The notes beneath the pieces were generated by a model that was not told where the DNA came from, made no database searches, and saw only the letters and a program-made list of their open reading frames with translations. The position numbers were made by a program, and so were the translations under genes. Below, piece after piece: positions 7,454-14,824 of a DNA stretch of 17,883 nt (position 1 is the first letter of the stretch; each line of letters begins with the position of its first letter). Location: NCBI GenBank assembly GCA_964587555.1, contig CAZPLR010000041.1:1-17883 (forward strand), given 5' to 3'. Source of the stretch: JAHHTP01 sp964587555 (GTDB taxonomy: Bacteria; Bacillota; Clostridia; Oscillospirales; Ruminococcaceae).

Positions 7454-7716
7454 ATACCTTTCCTCTTGTCGTGGCGTCTCCGGACGGCAGATTGTTTGAT
7501 TCCCCGGCAGTGATGCTCTCGCTGCGTGGGGCGGAGGGCGATCTTGCGATCCTTGCCGGACATACGCCGTTCATTACAGCGGTGAAGCCCTGCGTCTGTA
7601 GGATTACCTGTGCGGACGAGTCGGTTAAAACGGCAAATTTAAGCGGCGGGCTGCTGATTGTCTCCGGCAAAAACACCATGCTGCTCTCGGCAGACTTTTC
7701 GTGGGTGAATGCGTGA
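7450..7716 (+). CDS. atpC: F-type ATP synthase subunit epsilon, short form without C-terminal helices
   Basis: Epsilon sits at the foot of gamma. Only the N-terminal ten-stranded beta-sandwich domain is present: FPLVVASPDGRLF, GDLAILAGHTPFITAVKP and LSGGLLIVSGKN. The protein stops at 88 residues, whereas the usual 130-140 residue form continues into a two-helix hairpin (DEARAMEAKRKAEE in E. coli) that inhibits ATP hydrolysis. No such sequence is found in any forward frame after 7716, so this looks like a natural short form rather than a frameshift. Short epsilons of this size are known, for example in Chlorobium. The ATG overlaps the atpD stop (ATGA) and follows GAAGGGG. Confidence 0.93.
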   Translation: MNTFPLVVASPDGRLFDSPAVMLSLRGAEGDLAILAGHTPFITAVKPCVCRITCADESVKTANLSGGLLIVSGKNTMLLSADFSWVNA

Positions 7717-7759
7717 CTGCATATTCTATGCAGTATTCAATGTGCGGGCGAATATGCAG
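7717..7759 (+). terminator. Candidate hairpin at the end of the atp operon
   Basis: Starting directly after the atpC stop, CTGCATATT (7717-7725) can pair with AATATGCAG (7751-7759), a perfect 9-bp stem. The same left arm can instead pair with ATGCAG (7728-7733) in a small 6-bp hairpin. No uninterrupted T run follows, only T-rich sequence (TTCTTGCATAATTATTT). It is therefore a weak or atypical terminator, or an mRNA 3'-end stabiliser. Confidence 0.35.
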
Positions 7760-7787
7760 TTCTTGCATAATTATTTGGCTTTTCCTT

Positions 7788-7801
7788 CATTTTGCAAAAT
7801 G
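7788..7801. promoter_or_regulatory. Perfect 14-bp palindrome CATTTTGCAAAATG
   Basis: CATTTTGCAAAATG is a perfect inverted repeat without spacer in the atpC-oppA intergenic region, about 180 bp upstream of the oppA promoter. Such a site could bind a dimeric regulator. No known operator is assigned. Confidence 0.3.
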
Positions 7802-7839
7802 CTTCCTTTGCCGGAATGCGGTTTTGCAGGGTGAGGGAA

Positions 7840-7862
7840 TTTCCGTTTTTCTCGGAAAACGG
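7840..7862. promoter_or_regulatory. Overlapping palindromes upstream of oppA
   Basis: TTTCCG (7840-7845) mirrors CGGAAA (7853-7858) with a 7-bp spacer. Shifted by a few bases, CCGTTTT (7843-7849) mirrors AAAACGG (7856-7862). The two alternatives share bases, so the sequence could act as a DNA operator or fold in two ways as RNA. It lies about 105 bp upstream of the oppA -35. Confidence 0.3.
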
Positions 7863-7964
7863 TGAAAAAGTGAGGTGTTATTGCATAAATAATGCGGGCA
7901 CAAGCTCCAAAAACAAACATTTTGCCGAAATATTACAATGTTCAAAAAAAATCCATTTTTGCTA

Positions 7965-7993
7965 TTGCAAATCGCGGCGAAAAGTAGTATAAT
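7965..7993 (+). promoter_or_regulatory. Promoter of the opp/ami operon
   Basis: TTGCAA (7965-7970) and a perfect TATAAT (7988-7993) are 17 bp apart. Transcription should start near 8000, leaving a 5' leader of about 135 bases before the oppA ATG. The leader contains the arms CCTTCG (8080-8085) and CGAAGG (8098-8103), which could form a hairpin just upstream of the ribosome site. Confidence 0.75.
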
Positions 7994-8134
7994 AATCATG
8001 TTTATTAAAAGCGCACGCTTTGCTCCTTTGAAGGGGTAAAAATGCAGCTTCTTTGTAAACGCTTTATTCATGGTATTTCCCTTCGTGACGCTACGCGCGA
8101 AGGAAAATATAAAATTATAAGGAGGAGAAATCCA

Positions 8135-10345
8135 ATGAAAAAAATTTCCAAAATTTTAGCATTGGTATTGGCTTTGGCTATGTCTGTCACATGCTTTGCA
8201 GCCTGCGGCAATAAGGATACGCAGAGCAGTGATAGCAGCAGCAGCGAAGAACAGAGTTCCACTGACGATACTTCGTCCGAAGCCAGCATCACAGCTGCTG
8301 ATCTCGCTGCAATAGAAGATTACAACGAGCAGTCCGCAGCAATTTATGATTTAGCTCTCAGCGATTTCTTAGAGGTTTATGAGAAAGCAAAAGAGGCTGA
8401 TACGCTTTCCGAGCGCTGGGCATTGATGGCATGCGCAGAGGCTAAGATGTTAGAGTCTGCTGTTTTCCTGCCGACCACCACTGATGGCGGTATGTATGCA
8501 ATCAGCCGTGTCGCGCCGAATACCATAGACTACACACTGTGGGGCAACGACAGTTACAGATATCATCAAGCTTTGGTCTGCACCGAGCCGCTGAAAACAG
8601 AAGACAGAGCTGAGATGAAAGAGAAATGGGGCGAGCTGAAGGGTACTGGCACTTGGATGGAATGGGCAGAAAACTATCTGACCGAGAAGGGCTACACCTT
8701 AAAAGACACCTACACCCTTGGCTATAGCAGCGACCCGAAGACTTGGGACGTTTTGTCTACCTCCAGAGCCGCTGATTCCGAAGCGATTATCAACACCTAT
8801 GACGGTCTGCTTGAGTACGATCCGGAAGGCGAACTGCAGCCGGCGCTTGCAGAGAGCTACGAGGTTTCCGACGACGGTTTAACCTATACCTTCCATCTGC
8901 GTGAAGGCGTAAAATGGGTTGATGCGCAGGGCCGTGAGGTTGCTGACCTGAAAGCGGACGACTTTGTTGCCGGCTTCCAGCATATGATGGATACTATGGG
9001 AGGCCTGGAATACCTGGTTCAGGGCGTTATCGTCAACGCTGATGAGTATATCAACGGTGTTGTCACCGATATGTCTGAGGTTGGCGTTAAGGCTGTTGAT
9101 GATCTTACTGTTGAGTACACTCTTTGTGAGCCGACAGCGTATTTTACCACCATGCTGGGCTATGGCGTGTTTGCTCCGATGAGCAGAAGCTACTATGAAT
9201 CGCAGGGCGGTAAATTCGGTGCTGATTTCAACGCCGAGGATGAATCCTATAATTACGGCAAAGATCCGAATACCATTGCTTACTGCGGTCCGTATACGGT
9301 GACGAACTCTACCGCAGAGAATACCATTGTGTTCAAAGCAAACCCGTCCTACTGGAATGCTGATGGGATCAACGTAAAGACCATTACCTGGCTGTACAAC
9401 GACGGATCTGATGTAACCAAAGCGTATAACGACATGAAGGCTGGAACAATTGACGGATGCAGTTTGTCGTCCTCCTCGTTGGAGCTTGCGAAGAATGACG
9501 GCTGGTTTGATCAGTATCATTACGTCAGCTCTACTCAGGCTACCACTTACGGTGCTTTCATGAATATCAACCGTACTGCTTATGCAAACGCGAACGATGA
9601 AACAACTGTAGTCTCTTCGAAGACCGATGATCAGAAGACCGCTGCTTACGCTGCAATGCTGAATGTGCATTTCCGCAGAGCACTTGCTTTTGGCGTTGAC
9701 AGATCTACTTACAACGCTCAGGTTGTTGGCGAAGATGTAAAGTTGCTTTCTTTGAGAAATACCTATGTTCCGGGTACATTTATGTCCCTTACAGAGGAAA
9801 CGACGATTGAGATCAATGGAACCCCTACGACCTTTGCTGAAGGGACCTACTACGGCGAAGTGCTGCAGGCGCAGTTAGATGCGGACGGCTCTTCGATCAA
9901 AGCATGGGACCCGGATGCGGATGACGGAATCGGTTCGAGCGACGGCTTTGATGGCTGGTACAATCCGGAAGAGGCTGCTGCTGAGCTGGCAATCGCTGTC
10001 GAGGAACTGAAGGAAAGCGACGGCATTGAGATTACCGCTGAGAATCCGATCTATATTGACCTGCCGTATCCGCAGAATAGTGAGATTTACACGAACCATG
10101 CCCGCGCTTTTAAAGACTCTGTTGAGGCGTCTTTGGGCGGCTTGGTTGTGATCAACATGGTTGCCTGCAACGACTATTCAGAATGGTACTATGCCGGCTA
10201 TTACACCAACTACGGCTACGAGGCGAACTATGACTTGTATGACTTATCTGGTTGGGGTCCTGACTACGGTGATCCGCAGACTTACTTAGACACCTTCCTC
10301 GATGAGTATGCAGGATACATGATAAAGTGCATTGGTATTTATTAA
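8135..10345 (+). CDS. oppA: Oligopeptide-binding lipoprotein of the Ami/Opp importer, apparently circularly permuted
   Basis: This is the extracellular peptide receptor of the importer, family 5 (SBP_bac_5). ATG 8135 is chosen because AAGGAGGAG (8120-8127) precedes it and a lipoprotein signal follows: MKK, hydrophobic core, then FAAC with lipidated C24. A Ser/Thr/Glu linker spans residues 25-55. Residues about 66-168 (A/Y-rich start, then LSERWALMACAEAKML, VFLPTTTDGG, and EMKEKW) resemble the C-terminal end of AmiA/OppA proteins. The normal family start follows at residue 188 (TLGYSSDPKTWDVLS, then LAESYEVSDDGLTYTFHLREG). The chain ends at residue 736, about 22 residues after GWGPDYGDPQTYLDTF, where normal members continue for roughly 100 or more residues. 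Domain order is thus rotated. Downstream sequence has no remnant of a lost C terminus. Confidence 0.93.
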   Translation: MKKISKILALVLALAMSVTCFAACGNKDTQSSDSSSSEEQSSTDDTSSEASITAADLAAIEDYNEQSAAIYDLALSDFLEVYEKAKEADTLSERWALMACAEAKMLESAVFLPTTTDGGMYAISRVAPNTIDYTLWGNDSYRYHQALVCTEPLKTEDRAEMKEKWGELKGTGTWMEWAENYLTEKGYTLKDTYTLGYSSDPKTWDVLSTSRAADSEAIINTYDGLLEYDPEGELQPALAESYEVSDDGLTYTFHLREGVKWVDAQGREVADLKADDFVAGFQHMMDTMGGLEYLVQGVIVNADEYINGVVTDMSEVGVKAVDDLTVEYTLCEPTAYFTTMLGYGVFAPMSRSYYESQGGKFGADFNAEDESYNYGKDPNTIAYCGPYTVTNSTAENTIVFKANPSYWNADGINVKTITWLYNDGSDVTKAYNDMKAGTIDGCSLSSSSLELAKNDGWFDQYHYVSSTQATTYGAFMNINRTAYANANDETTVVSSKTDDQKTAAYAAMLNVHFRRALAFGVDRSTYNAQVVGEDVKLLSLRNTYVPGTFMSLTEETTIEINGTPTTFAEGTYYGEVLQAQLDADGSSIKAWDPDADDGIGSSDGFDGWYNPEEAAAELAIAVEELKESDGIEITAENPIYIDLPYPQNSEIYTNHARAFKDSVEASLGGLVVINMVACNDYSEWYYAGYYTNYGYEANYDLYDLSGWGPDYGDPQTYLDTFLDEYAGYMIKCIGIY

Positions 10346-10363
10346 TTCGCAGTTATGGACATG

Positions 10364-10378
10364 CAGCATGGAATGCTG
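10364..10378 (+). other. Small hairpin in the oppA-oppB spacer
   Basis: CAGCAT (10364-10369) pairs with ATGCTG (10373-10378) around a GGA loop. It lies just after the oppA stop, ahead of the larger hairpin at 10431-10460. It may help protect the oppA part of the mRNA. Confidence 0.35.
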
Positions 10379-10430
10379 GTGTATTTCAAGGCTAAAATTT
10401 GGCTGATGAATCTGTAACAAATTTATGGTG

Positions 10431-10460
10431 GGGGAGGATGAACCAAAGTTCATTCTCCCT
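10431..10460 (+). other. Strong intergenic RNA hairpin between oppA and oppB
   Basis: GGGAGGATGAAC (10432-10443) pairs with GTTCATTCTCCC (10448-10459) in a 12-bp stem with one G-T pair, a CAAA loop, and one further G-T pair at the base. No T run follows, so it is not a standard terminator. It sits about 25 bases before the oppB ATG. Hairpins in this position are known to raise binding-protein expression over permease expression by stabilising the upstream mRNA. The stem also hides the only strong Shine-Dalgarno-like stretch (GGGGGAGG) in the spacer. Confidence 0.6.
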
Positions 10461-10485
10461 TACTACGTATGTAGAGTGTGGTATT

Positions 10486-12057
10486 ATGACGAAGTATTTA
10501 TTAAAACGTTTGCTGCATGGTTTGATTTCGATTTGTATTGTCGTCGCTATTGTTATGGTCATGATCTACTCTTGGAGTAACCGCGACCTTATCTTTGCGA
10601 AGGATAGCGTTTACAGTCACCAGAGCAACAACCAGAAAGAAGTCTATAAATATCGGAAATGGGAAGATTACGGTTATATCGATTATGTTCCGTTTGCTGA
10701 TTATATGTATGAGCTGTGTGAAAACGGTGAAATCGATGAAGAAACGCGCTTAAATGCGGTTAATATTGGTCAAACCGAGGATGCCGACAGCGAACTTACT
10801 GCTGCGTATGTTGAAAAATTCACCGAGTACTATGAGTCTGAGGGTTACACGGTTATTCGATTGAATGCGGTGACTTTGAGCAAGAGGAAATTGGCTTCCG
10901 GAGGTCAGCAGCAGCTTTTTGCGTATAAGGATAAACCGCTGATTACCCGTGTCCTTTCCTATTTTGGAAACCTGATTTCGGTCGATAACATCCATTATGT
11001 ACAAGAGGACATCGGCAAGCGTGAAATTATATTTACGCTGCACGATCCAGCTTACGGTGGAGAAAAATTTGCTCCTGCCATCATGGGAAATGGCACGATG
11101 CATAAATATCTGTTATATTTTGATTCGCAATTCCCATATATTCATCAAAACCTTGTGAGCATCAATTTAGGTAAGTCTTACACGGTCAATCAAGGAGTCG
11201 ACGTATTCACGACGATGACCGCCTCGCAGGGTTCCTTTGTTAATTCGACTGTAATATATCCATCCGGCGATGTGGAGCAGAGCGCAGACAATATCCATAC
11301 TGCGACCTATTCCGCCGGTTCTCGCGAGTCGAGCTTGATTTACGAAACGCGCTATACCGATGACTACACCAACGTTCTTACTGTTAACAGTGGTATGTCA
11401 AAGATGGGATACTCCTTTGTGATCGGTATTTTGTCGGTTATTATTGCTTATTTGTTCGCAGTGCCGCTGGGTATTTTAATGGCGAGAAAGAAGGACAAGC
11501 TGGTTGACAAGCTTGGTACGGTTTATATCGTTTTCATCCTTGCAGTGCCTTCTCTTGCTTATATTTTCTTATTCAAGGCAGTTGGCGGCGCGATAGGTCT
11601 GCCTACAACCTTCAAGATGGATTCTACCAGCAAGCTGATGTATTTTCTTCCGATCATCTCGCTGGCGCTGCCGTCGATTGGCAGCTTAATGAAGTGGCTG
11701 CGCCGTTACATAGTTGACCAGATGAACTCTGACTATGTGAAGTTCGCTCGTTCCGGCGGTCTTTCGGAGGGTGAAATCTTCAGCAAGCATATTTTAAAGA
11801 ACGCGATCATCCCGATCGTACACGGAATTCCGGCCGACATCCTGTATGCGCTGACCGGTTCTATCATTACCGAACGCGTTTATGTCGTACCGGGCGCCGG
11901 CAACCTTTTAACCACGGCGATCAATATGTACGACAACAGCGTTATCGTCGGTATGACCCTTTTCTTTGCAACCCTATCCGTTGTCTCGATCATTTTAGGC
12001 GATATTTTGATGTCGCTGGTTGATCCAAGAATTTCCTTCACTTCGAAAGCCAGGTGA
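10486..12057 (+). CDS. oppB: Oligopeptide ABC transporter permease, AmiC/OppB type
   Basis: One of the two membrane subunits forming the peptide channel. The 523-residue protein begins MTKYLLKRLLHGL with a first membrane helix (about residues 8-28). A very large extracytoplasmic region of about 280 residues follows, then five C-terminal helices. The large loop is a mark of the AmiC branch, and GTMHKYLLYFDSQFPYIHQN matches remembered streptococcal AmiC closely. The cytoplasmic EAA loop that docks the ATPase is near residues 416-443 (YVKFARSGGLSEGEIFSKH). ATG 10486 was chosen because the membrane helix starts there; the ribosome site before it is weak (GAGTGTGG). In-frame starts further upstream would add a non-homologous leader. 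It overlaps the GTG candidate of oppC and is followed by it immediately. Confidence 0.92.
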   Translation: MTKYLLKRLLHGLISICIVVAIVMVMIYSWSNRDLIFAKDSVYSHQSNNQKEVYKYRKWEDYGYIDYVPFADYMYELCENGEIDEETRLNAVNIGQTEDADSELTAAYVEKFTEYYESEGYTVIRLNAVTLSKRKLASGGQQQLFAYKDKPLITRVLSYFGNLISVDNIHYVQEDIGKREIIFTLHDPAYGGEKFAPAIMGNGTMHKYLLYFDSQFPYIHQNLVSINLGKSYTVNQGVDVFTTMTASQGSFVNSTVIYPSGDVEQSADNIHTATYSAGSRESSLIYETRYTDDYTNVLTVNSGMSKMGYSFVIGILSVIIAYLFAVPLGILMARKKDKLVDKLGTVYIVFILAVPSLAYIFLFKAVGGAIGLPTTFKMDSTSKLMYFLPIISLALPSIGSLMKWLRRYIVDQMNSDYVKFARSGGLSEGEIFSKHILKNAIIPIVHGIPADILYALTGSIITERVYVVPGAGNLLTTAINMYDNSVIVGMTLFFATLSVVSIILGDILMSLVDPRISFTSKAR

Positions 12058-12062
12058 GTAAC

Positions 12063-13052
12063 ATGAATGAAGAGAACGTTGTAACATTAGAAAATCTGGA
12101 TGATCTTGGATTGTCCGAAGAGGAATTGTTTAGCCGGTTCGATCACAGCGCTTTGGATTCTGAAAAGATCACCGCGCCGCGCTATTCGTATTGGCACTCT
12201 GTATTCCGCGTCTTTTTCAAGAAAAAGATCAATATTATCATTCTCGCGCTGCTTGCCGTAATTATCATATTCGCTTATATTTATCCGATCTTCTCCGGCT
12301 ATGATCAGTTTGCAAACCTGATGGATTCCACCGCGAAGCATTTAACGCCGGGCGCGGCGATTGACAAGTTCGGCTTCAGCATCCACTGGATCTTGGGAAC
12401 CGGTGCTTCCGGAAACTCCACCTTCGATGCGATCTGGTACGGTTCGCGGATCTCGATCTCGCTTGCGTTTATCTGCGCTGCGATTAACCTGACGGTTGGC
12501 ATCATCGTAGGCGCGATCTGGGGCTTCTCCAAAAAGGCCGATATCATTATGACTGAGGTGTATAACATCATTGGAAATGTGCCATATATCCTATTTATTT
12601 CGGTTATGGTTATGATCTTTACCGCAAGCTTTTGGACGATGGTGCTGGCGCTGACCGTCACCGGCTGGCTGGGTATCGCATATTTCATCAGGACGCAGGT
12701 GGTTATCATCCGTGATAGAGAGTATAATCTGGCGTCAAAGTGTCTTGGCACCTCTACCATCCGCATTGCGTTAAAGAACATTCTGCCGTTTATGACGTCG
12801 GTTATTGTAACCCTGGCAGCTACCGAAATTCCGTCCTATATCTCTTATGAGGTATTCTTAGCTTATATCGGTATGGGTCTGTCGGATATGTCGCTCGGCC
12901 GTCTGATTTATGCTGCGGAAAGCGCGATGGTAACGCCGGGCTGGCAGTTTGAGTTCTGGAGTCCGGTTGCGATCGCTTCGATCATCACGGTCGTTTTGTA
13001 TGTGGTTGGTCAGAACCTCGGCGACGCTTCGGATCCGAGAACGCATATTTAA
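12063..13052 (+). CDS. oppC: Oligopeptide ABC transporter permease, AmiD/OppC type
   Basis: The second channel subunit. The 329-residue protein has a cytoplasmic N-terminal tail of about 55 residues (APRYSYWHSVFRVFFKKK at its end) and six predicted helices. The EAA loop is near residues 220-250 (YNLASKCLGTSTIRIALKN), and the C terminus is the family hallmark VVGQNLGDASDPRTH. These segments match remembered AmiD proteins. ATG 12063 is preferred because AGGTGAG (12052-12058) then serves as the ribosome site; a GTG at 12054 overlapping the oppB stop is the alternative. Its product should pair with OppB. Confidence 0.92.
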   Translation: MNEENVVTLENLDDLGLSEEELFSRFDHSALDSEKITAPRYSYWHSVFRVFFKKKINIIILALLAVIIIFAYIYPIFSGYDQFANLMDSTAKHLTPGAAIDKFGFSIHWILGTGASGNSTFDAIWYGSRISISLAFICAAINLTVGIIVGAIWGFSKKADIIMTEVYNIIGNVPYILFISVMVMIFTASFWTMVLALTVTGWLGIAYFIRTQVVIIRDREYNLASKCLGTSTIRIALKNILPFMTSVIVTLAATEIPSYISYEVFLAYIGMGLSDMSLGRLIYAAESAMVTPGWQFEFWSPVAIASIITVVLYVVGQNLGDASDPRTHI

Positions 13053-13064
13053 GGAGGCAGCAAT

Positions 13065-14813
13065 ATGGAAGAAAAGAAAGTATTACTGTCTGTTAGAGAT
13101 TTGGTGGTAAAATTCCGCGTCCGCGGAAGAATCCTGACTGCGATTCGCGGTATTTCACTTGATATTTATGAGAATGAATCGATTGCTATCGTCGGCGAGT
13201 CCGGCTCCGGCAAATCGGTATTTACCAAAACCTTTGCAAATATGTTGGATAGCAACGGCTTTATTGATCACGGACAGCTCATTTTCAATGATGAAGCGCT
13301 TTCCGATACAGTTGTTTCGACCGGTTCTTCCGAGCGTAAAACCATCGAAAAGGTTTGTCAGAAGCTCAACGAGTATTCTAAATATGAGTTTGGCGCCGAA
13401 ACCTATCGCTCCATGCTTGAGCTGAAGGCGGAAGCTAAGCGCCGTGCCGAGCTGACCGAGGAGGAGAAGACGAAGTTTCAGGAGAAACACGACTCGCTGA
13501 TGTTTAAGCGCACCGAGGCGTTTAATTTGAAGCAGACGCTTGATCCTTCTAAGGAAAAGTTGCAGATCAAAAAGGTGTCGGCTAAGATTGCCGCATATGA
13601 TAAGGAGATCCAGTCGCTGGAAAAAGCGAAGCGATCTGCTTTGAAGAAGCATCAGTTTGACGTCAAGAATGACGCTGCATATCATGCGGAATATGATAAG
13701 AAGATGTCTGCCCTCAAAGCGAAATACGAGAAAGAGATTTCCGCCGTTGTCACTGAGGACATCAAAAAGCGTAACGATTTGATTGCGAAGGAGATTTACC
13801 TTTCGGTCGGCCGCTATGATTTCTTCAGACGCAGTAAGATGATCTCTGGTCTGCTCGCTGCGATAAAGAAAGCGATGAAGATTGGCGTCGATTTAAACGA
13901 CGACGAGGTCAAGAATCAGGTGTTCAGCAGCGTCACCTTCCGCGTAAAATTGCTGGATGAAAATGCCGAAAGACTTCACGGAACCTGCACCATCGACTTG
14001 GCTAACATTAAGTATTCCAAAGATCTTTCACAGGTACGCGGTAAGAAGATCGCGACTGTTTTCCAAGACCCAATGACCTCGCTCAACCCGATCATCACAA
14101 TCGGTAAGCAGATCACCTCGATTATCATCAAGCATCAGCATTGTTCCGAAGCGGAAGCCAGAGCGCGCGCGCTGGAGCTGATGCATAAGGTTGGCATTCC
14201 GAACGCCGAGAACCGTTTCGACGACTATCCGTTCCAGTATTCCGGCGGTATGCGTCAGAGAATCGTTATTGCGATCGCACTGTCCTGCCAGCCGAAGATA
14301 TTGATTTGTGACGAGCCGACCACCGCGCTGGACGTTACGATCCAAGCACAGATCCTAAAACTGATAAAAGATTTGCAGAAGGAATTCCATTATACAATCG
14401 TATTTATCACGCATGACCTAGGCGTTGTTGCAAACGTTGCTGATCGCGTTGCGGTGCTTTATGCCGGACAGATTGTCGAGCTGGGTACGGTAGAGGAAGT
14501 TTTCTATGAGCCGTGTCATCCATATACTTGGGCAATGCTTTCCTCGCTGCCGCAGCTTGCGCAGCGCGATACGGTGCTGTATTCCATCACTGGTACACCG
14601 CCTTCTCTGTATAATAAGATCGTCGGCGATCCGTTTGCGCCGAGAAATCCGTACTGCCTGAAGATCGATACGTTGAAAGAACCGCCGATGTTCAAAGTCA
14701 GTGAAACCCACTATGCAAAGACTTGGCTGCTTGATCCAAGAGCGCCGAAGGTCGATAAGCCGGATATTATCTGCAACCTGCACGAAAAGCTTATTGACGC
14801 ATTTAACATATAG
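13065..14813 (+). CDS. oppD: Oligopeptide ABC transporter ATPase, AmiE/OppD type, with large internal insertion
   Basis: This ATPase drives import together with OppF. Walker A GESGSGKS is at residues 44-51, the Q-loop Gln is Q334 (VFQDPMTSLNP), the signature YSGGMRQR is at 392-399, Walker B with Glu is LICDEPTTALD (E417), and the switch His is H450. All ATPase motifs are intact, and the C-terminal Opp/Dpp substrate domain (HPYTWAMLSSLPQL, ITGTPPSLY) is present. At 582 residues it is about 230 longer than AmiE (about 355). The extra residues are about 82-310, between Walker A and the Q-loop. They are rich in Lys, Glu and Ala with heptad-like runs (KAEAKRRAELTEEEKTKF, KIAAYDKEIQSLEKAK). It sits 12 bases after oppC with an AAGGAGG site. 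Confidence 0.93.
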   Translation: MEEKKVLLSVRDLVVKFRVRGRILTAIRGISLDIYENESIAIVGESGSGKSVFTKTFANMLDSNGFIDHGQLIFNDEALSDTVVSTGSSERKTIEKVCQKLNEYSKYEFGAETYRSMLELKAEAKRRAELTEEEKTKFQEKHDSLMFKRTEAFNLKQTLDPSKEKLQIKKVSAKIAAYDKEIQSLEKAKRSALKKHQFDVKNDAAYHAEYDKKMSALKAKYEKEISAVVTEDIKKRNDLIAKEIYLSVGRYDFFRRSKMISGLLAAIKKAMKIGVDLNDDEVKNQVFSSVTFRVKLLDENAERLHGTCTIDLANIKYSKDLSQVRGKKIATVFQDPMTSLNPIITIGKQITSIIIKHQHCSEAEARARALELMHKVGIPNAENRFDDYPFQYSGGMRQRIVIAIALSCQPKILICDEPTTALDVTIQAQILKLIKDLQKEFHYTIVFITHDLGVVANVADRVAVLYAGQIVELGTVEEVFYEPCHPYTWAMLSSLPQLAQRDTVLYSITGTPPSLYNKIVGDPFAPRNPYCLKIDTLKEPPMFKVSETHYAKTWLLDPRAPKVDKPDIICNLHEKLIDAFNI

Positions 14814-14824
14814 GAGGATCAGTC

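Noticed and set aside
7717..7860. Frameshifted C-terminal half of epsilon
   Set aside because: All three forward frames have early stops and none shows the charged helical hairpin sequence.
8000..8134. T-box or other known riboswitch in the oppA leader
   Set aside because: The leader is short and lacks the T-box GGTGG motif or other recognisable riboswitch cores; only a modest hairpin is seen.
8879..9670. Long open frame of 263 codons on the - strand inside oppA
   Set aside because: It is fully opposite a strongly conserved coding region, has no ribosome site, and its translation resembles no protein-like pattern.
10399..10485. Upstream extension of OppB with a non-ATG start
   Set aside because: The extension crosses the intergenic hairpin and is not protein-like; the family start MTKYLLKRLL fits ATG 10486.
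10346..10485. Lost C-terminal coding of OppA after a premature stop
   Set aside because: No frame in the spacer resembles the missing AmiA-type C terminus, and that segment is found at the N terminus instead.
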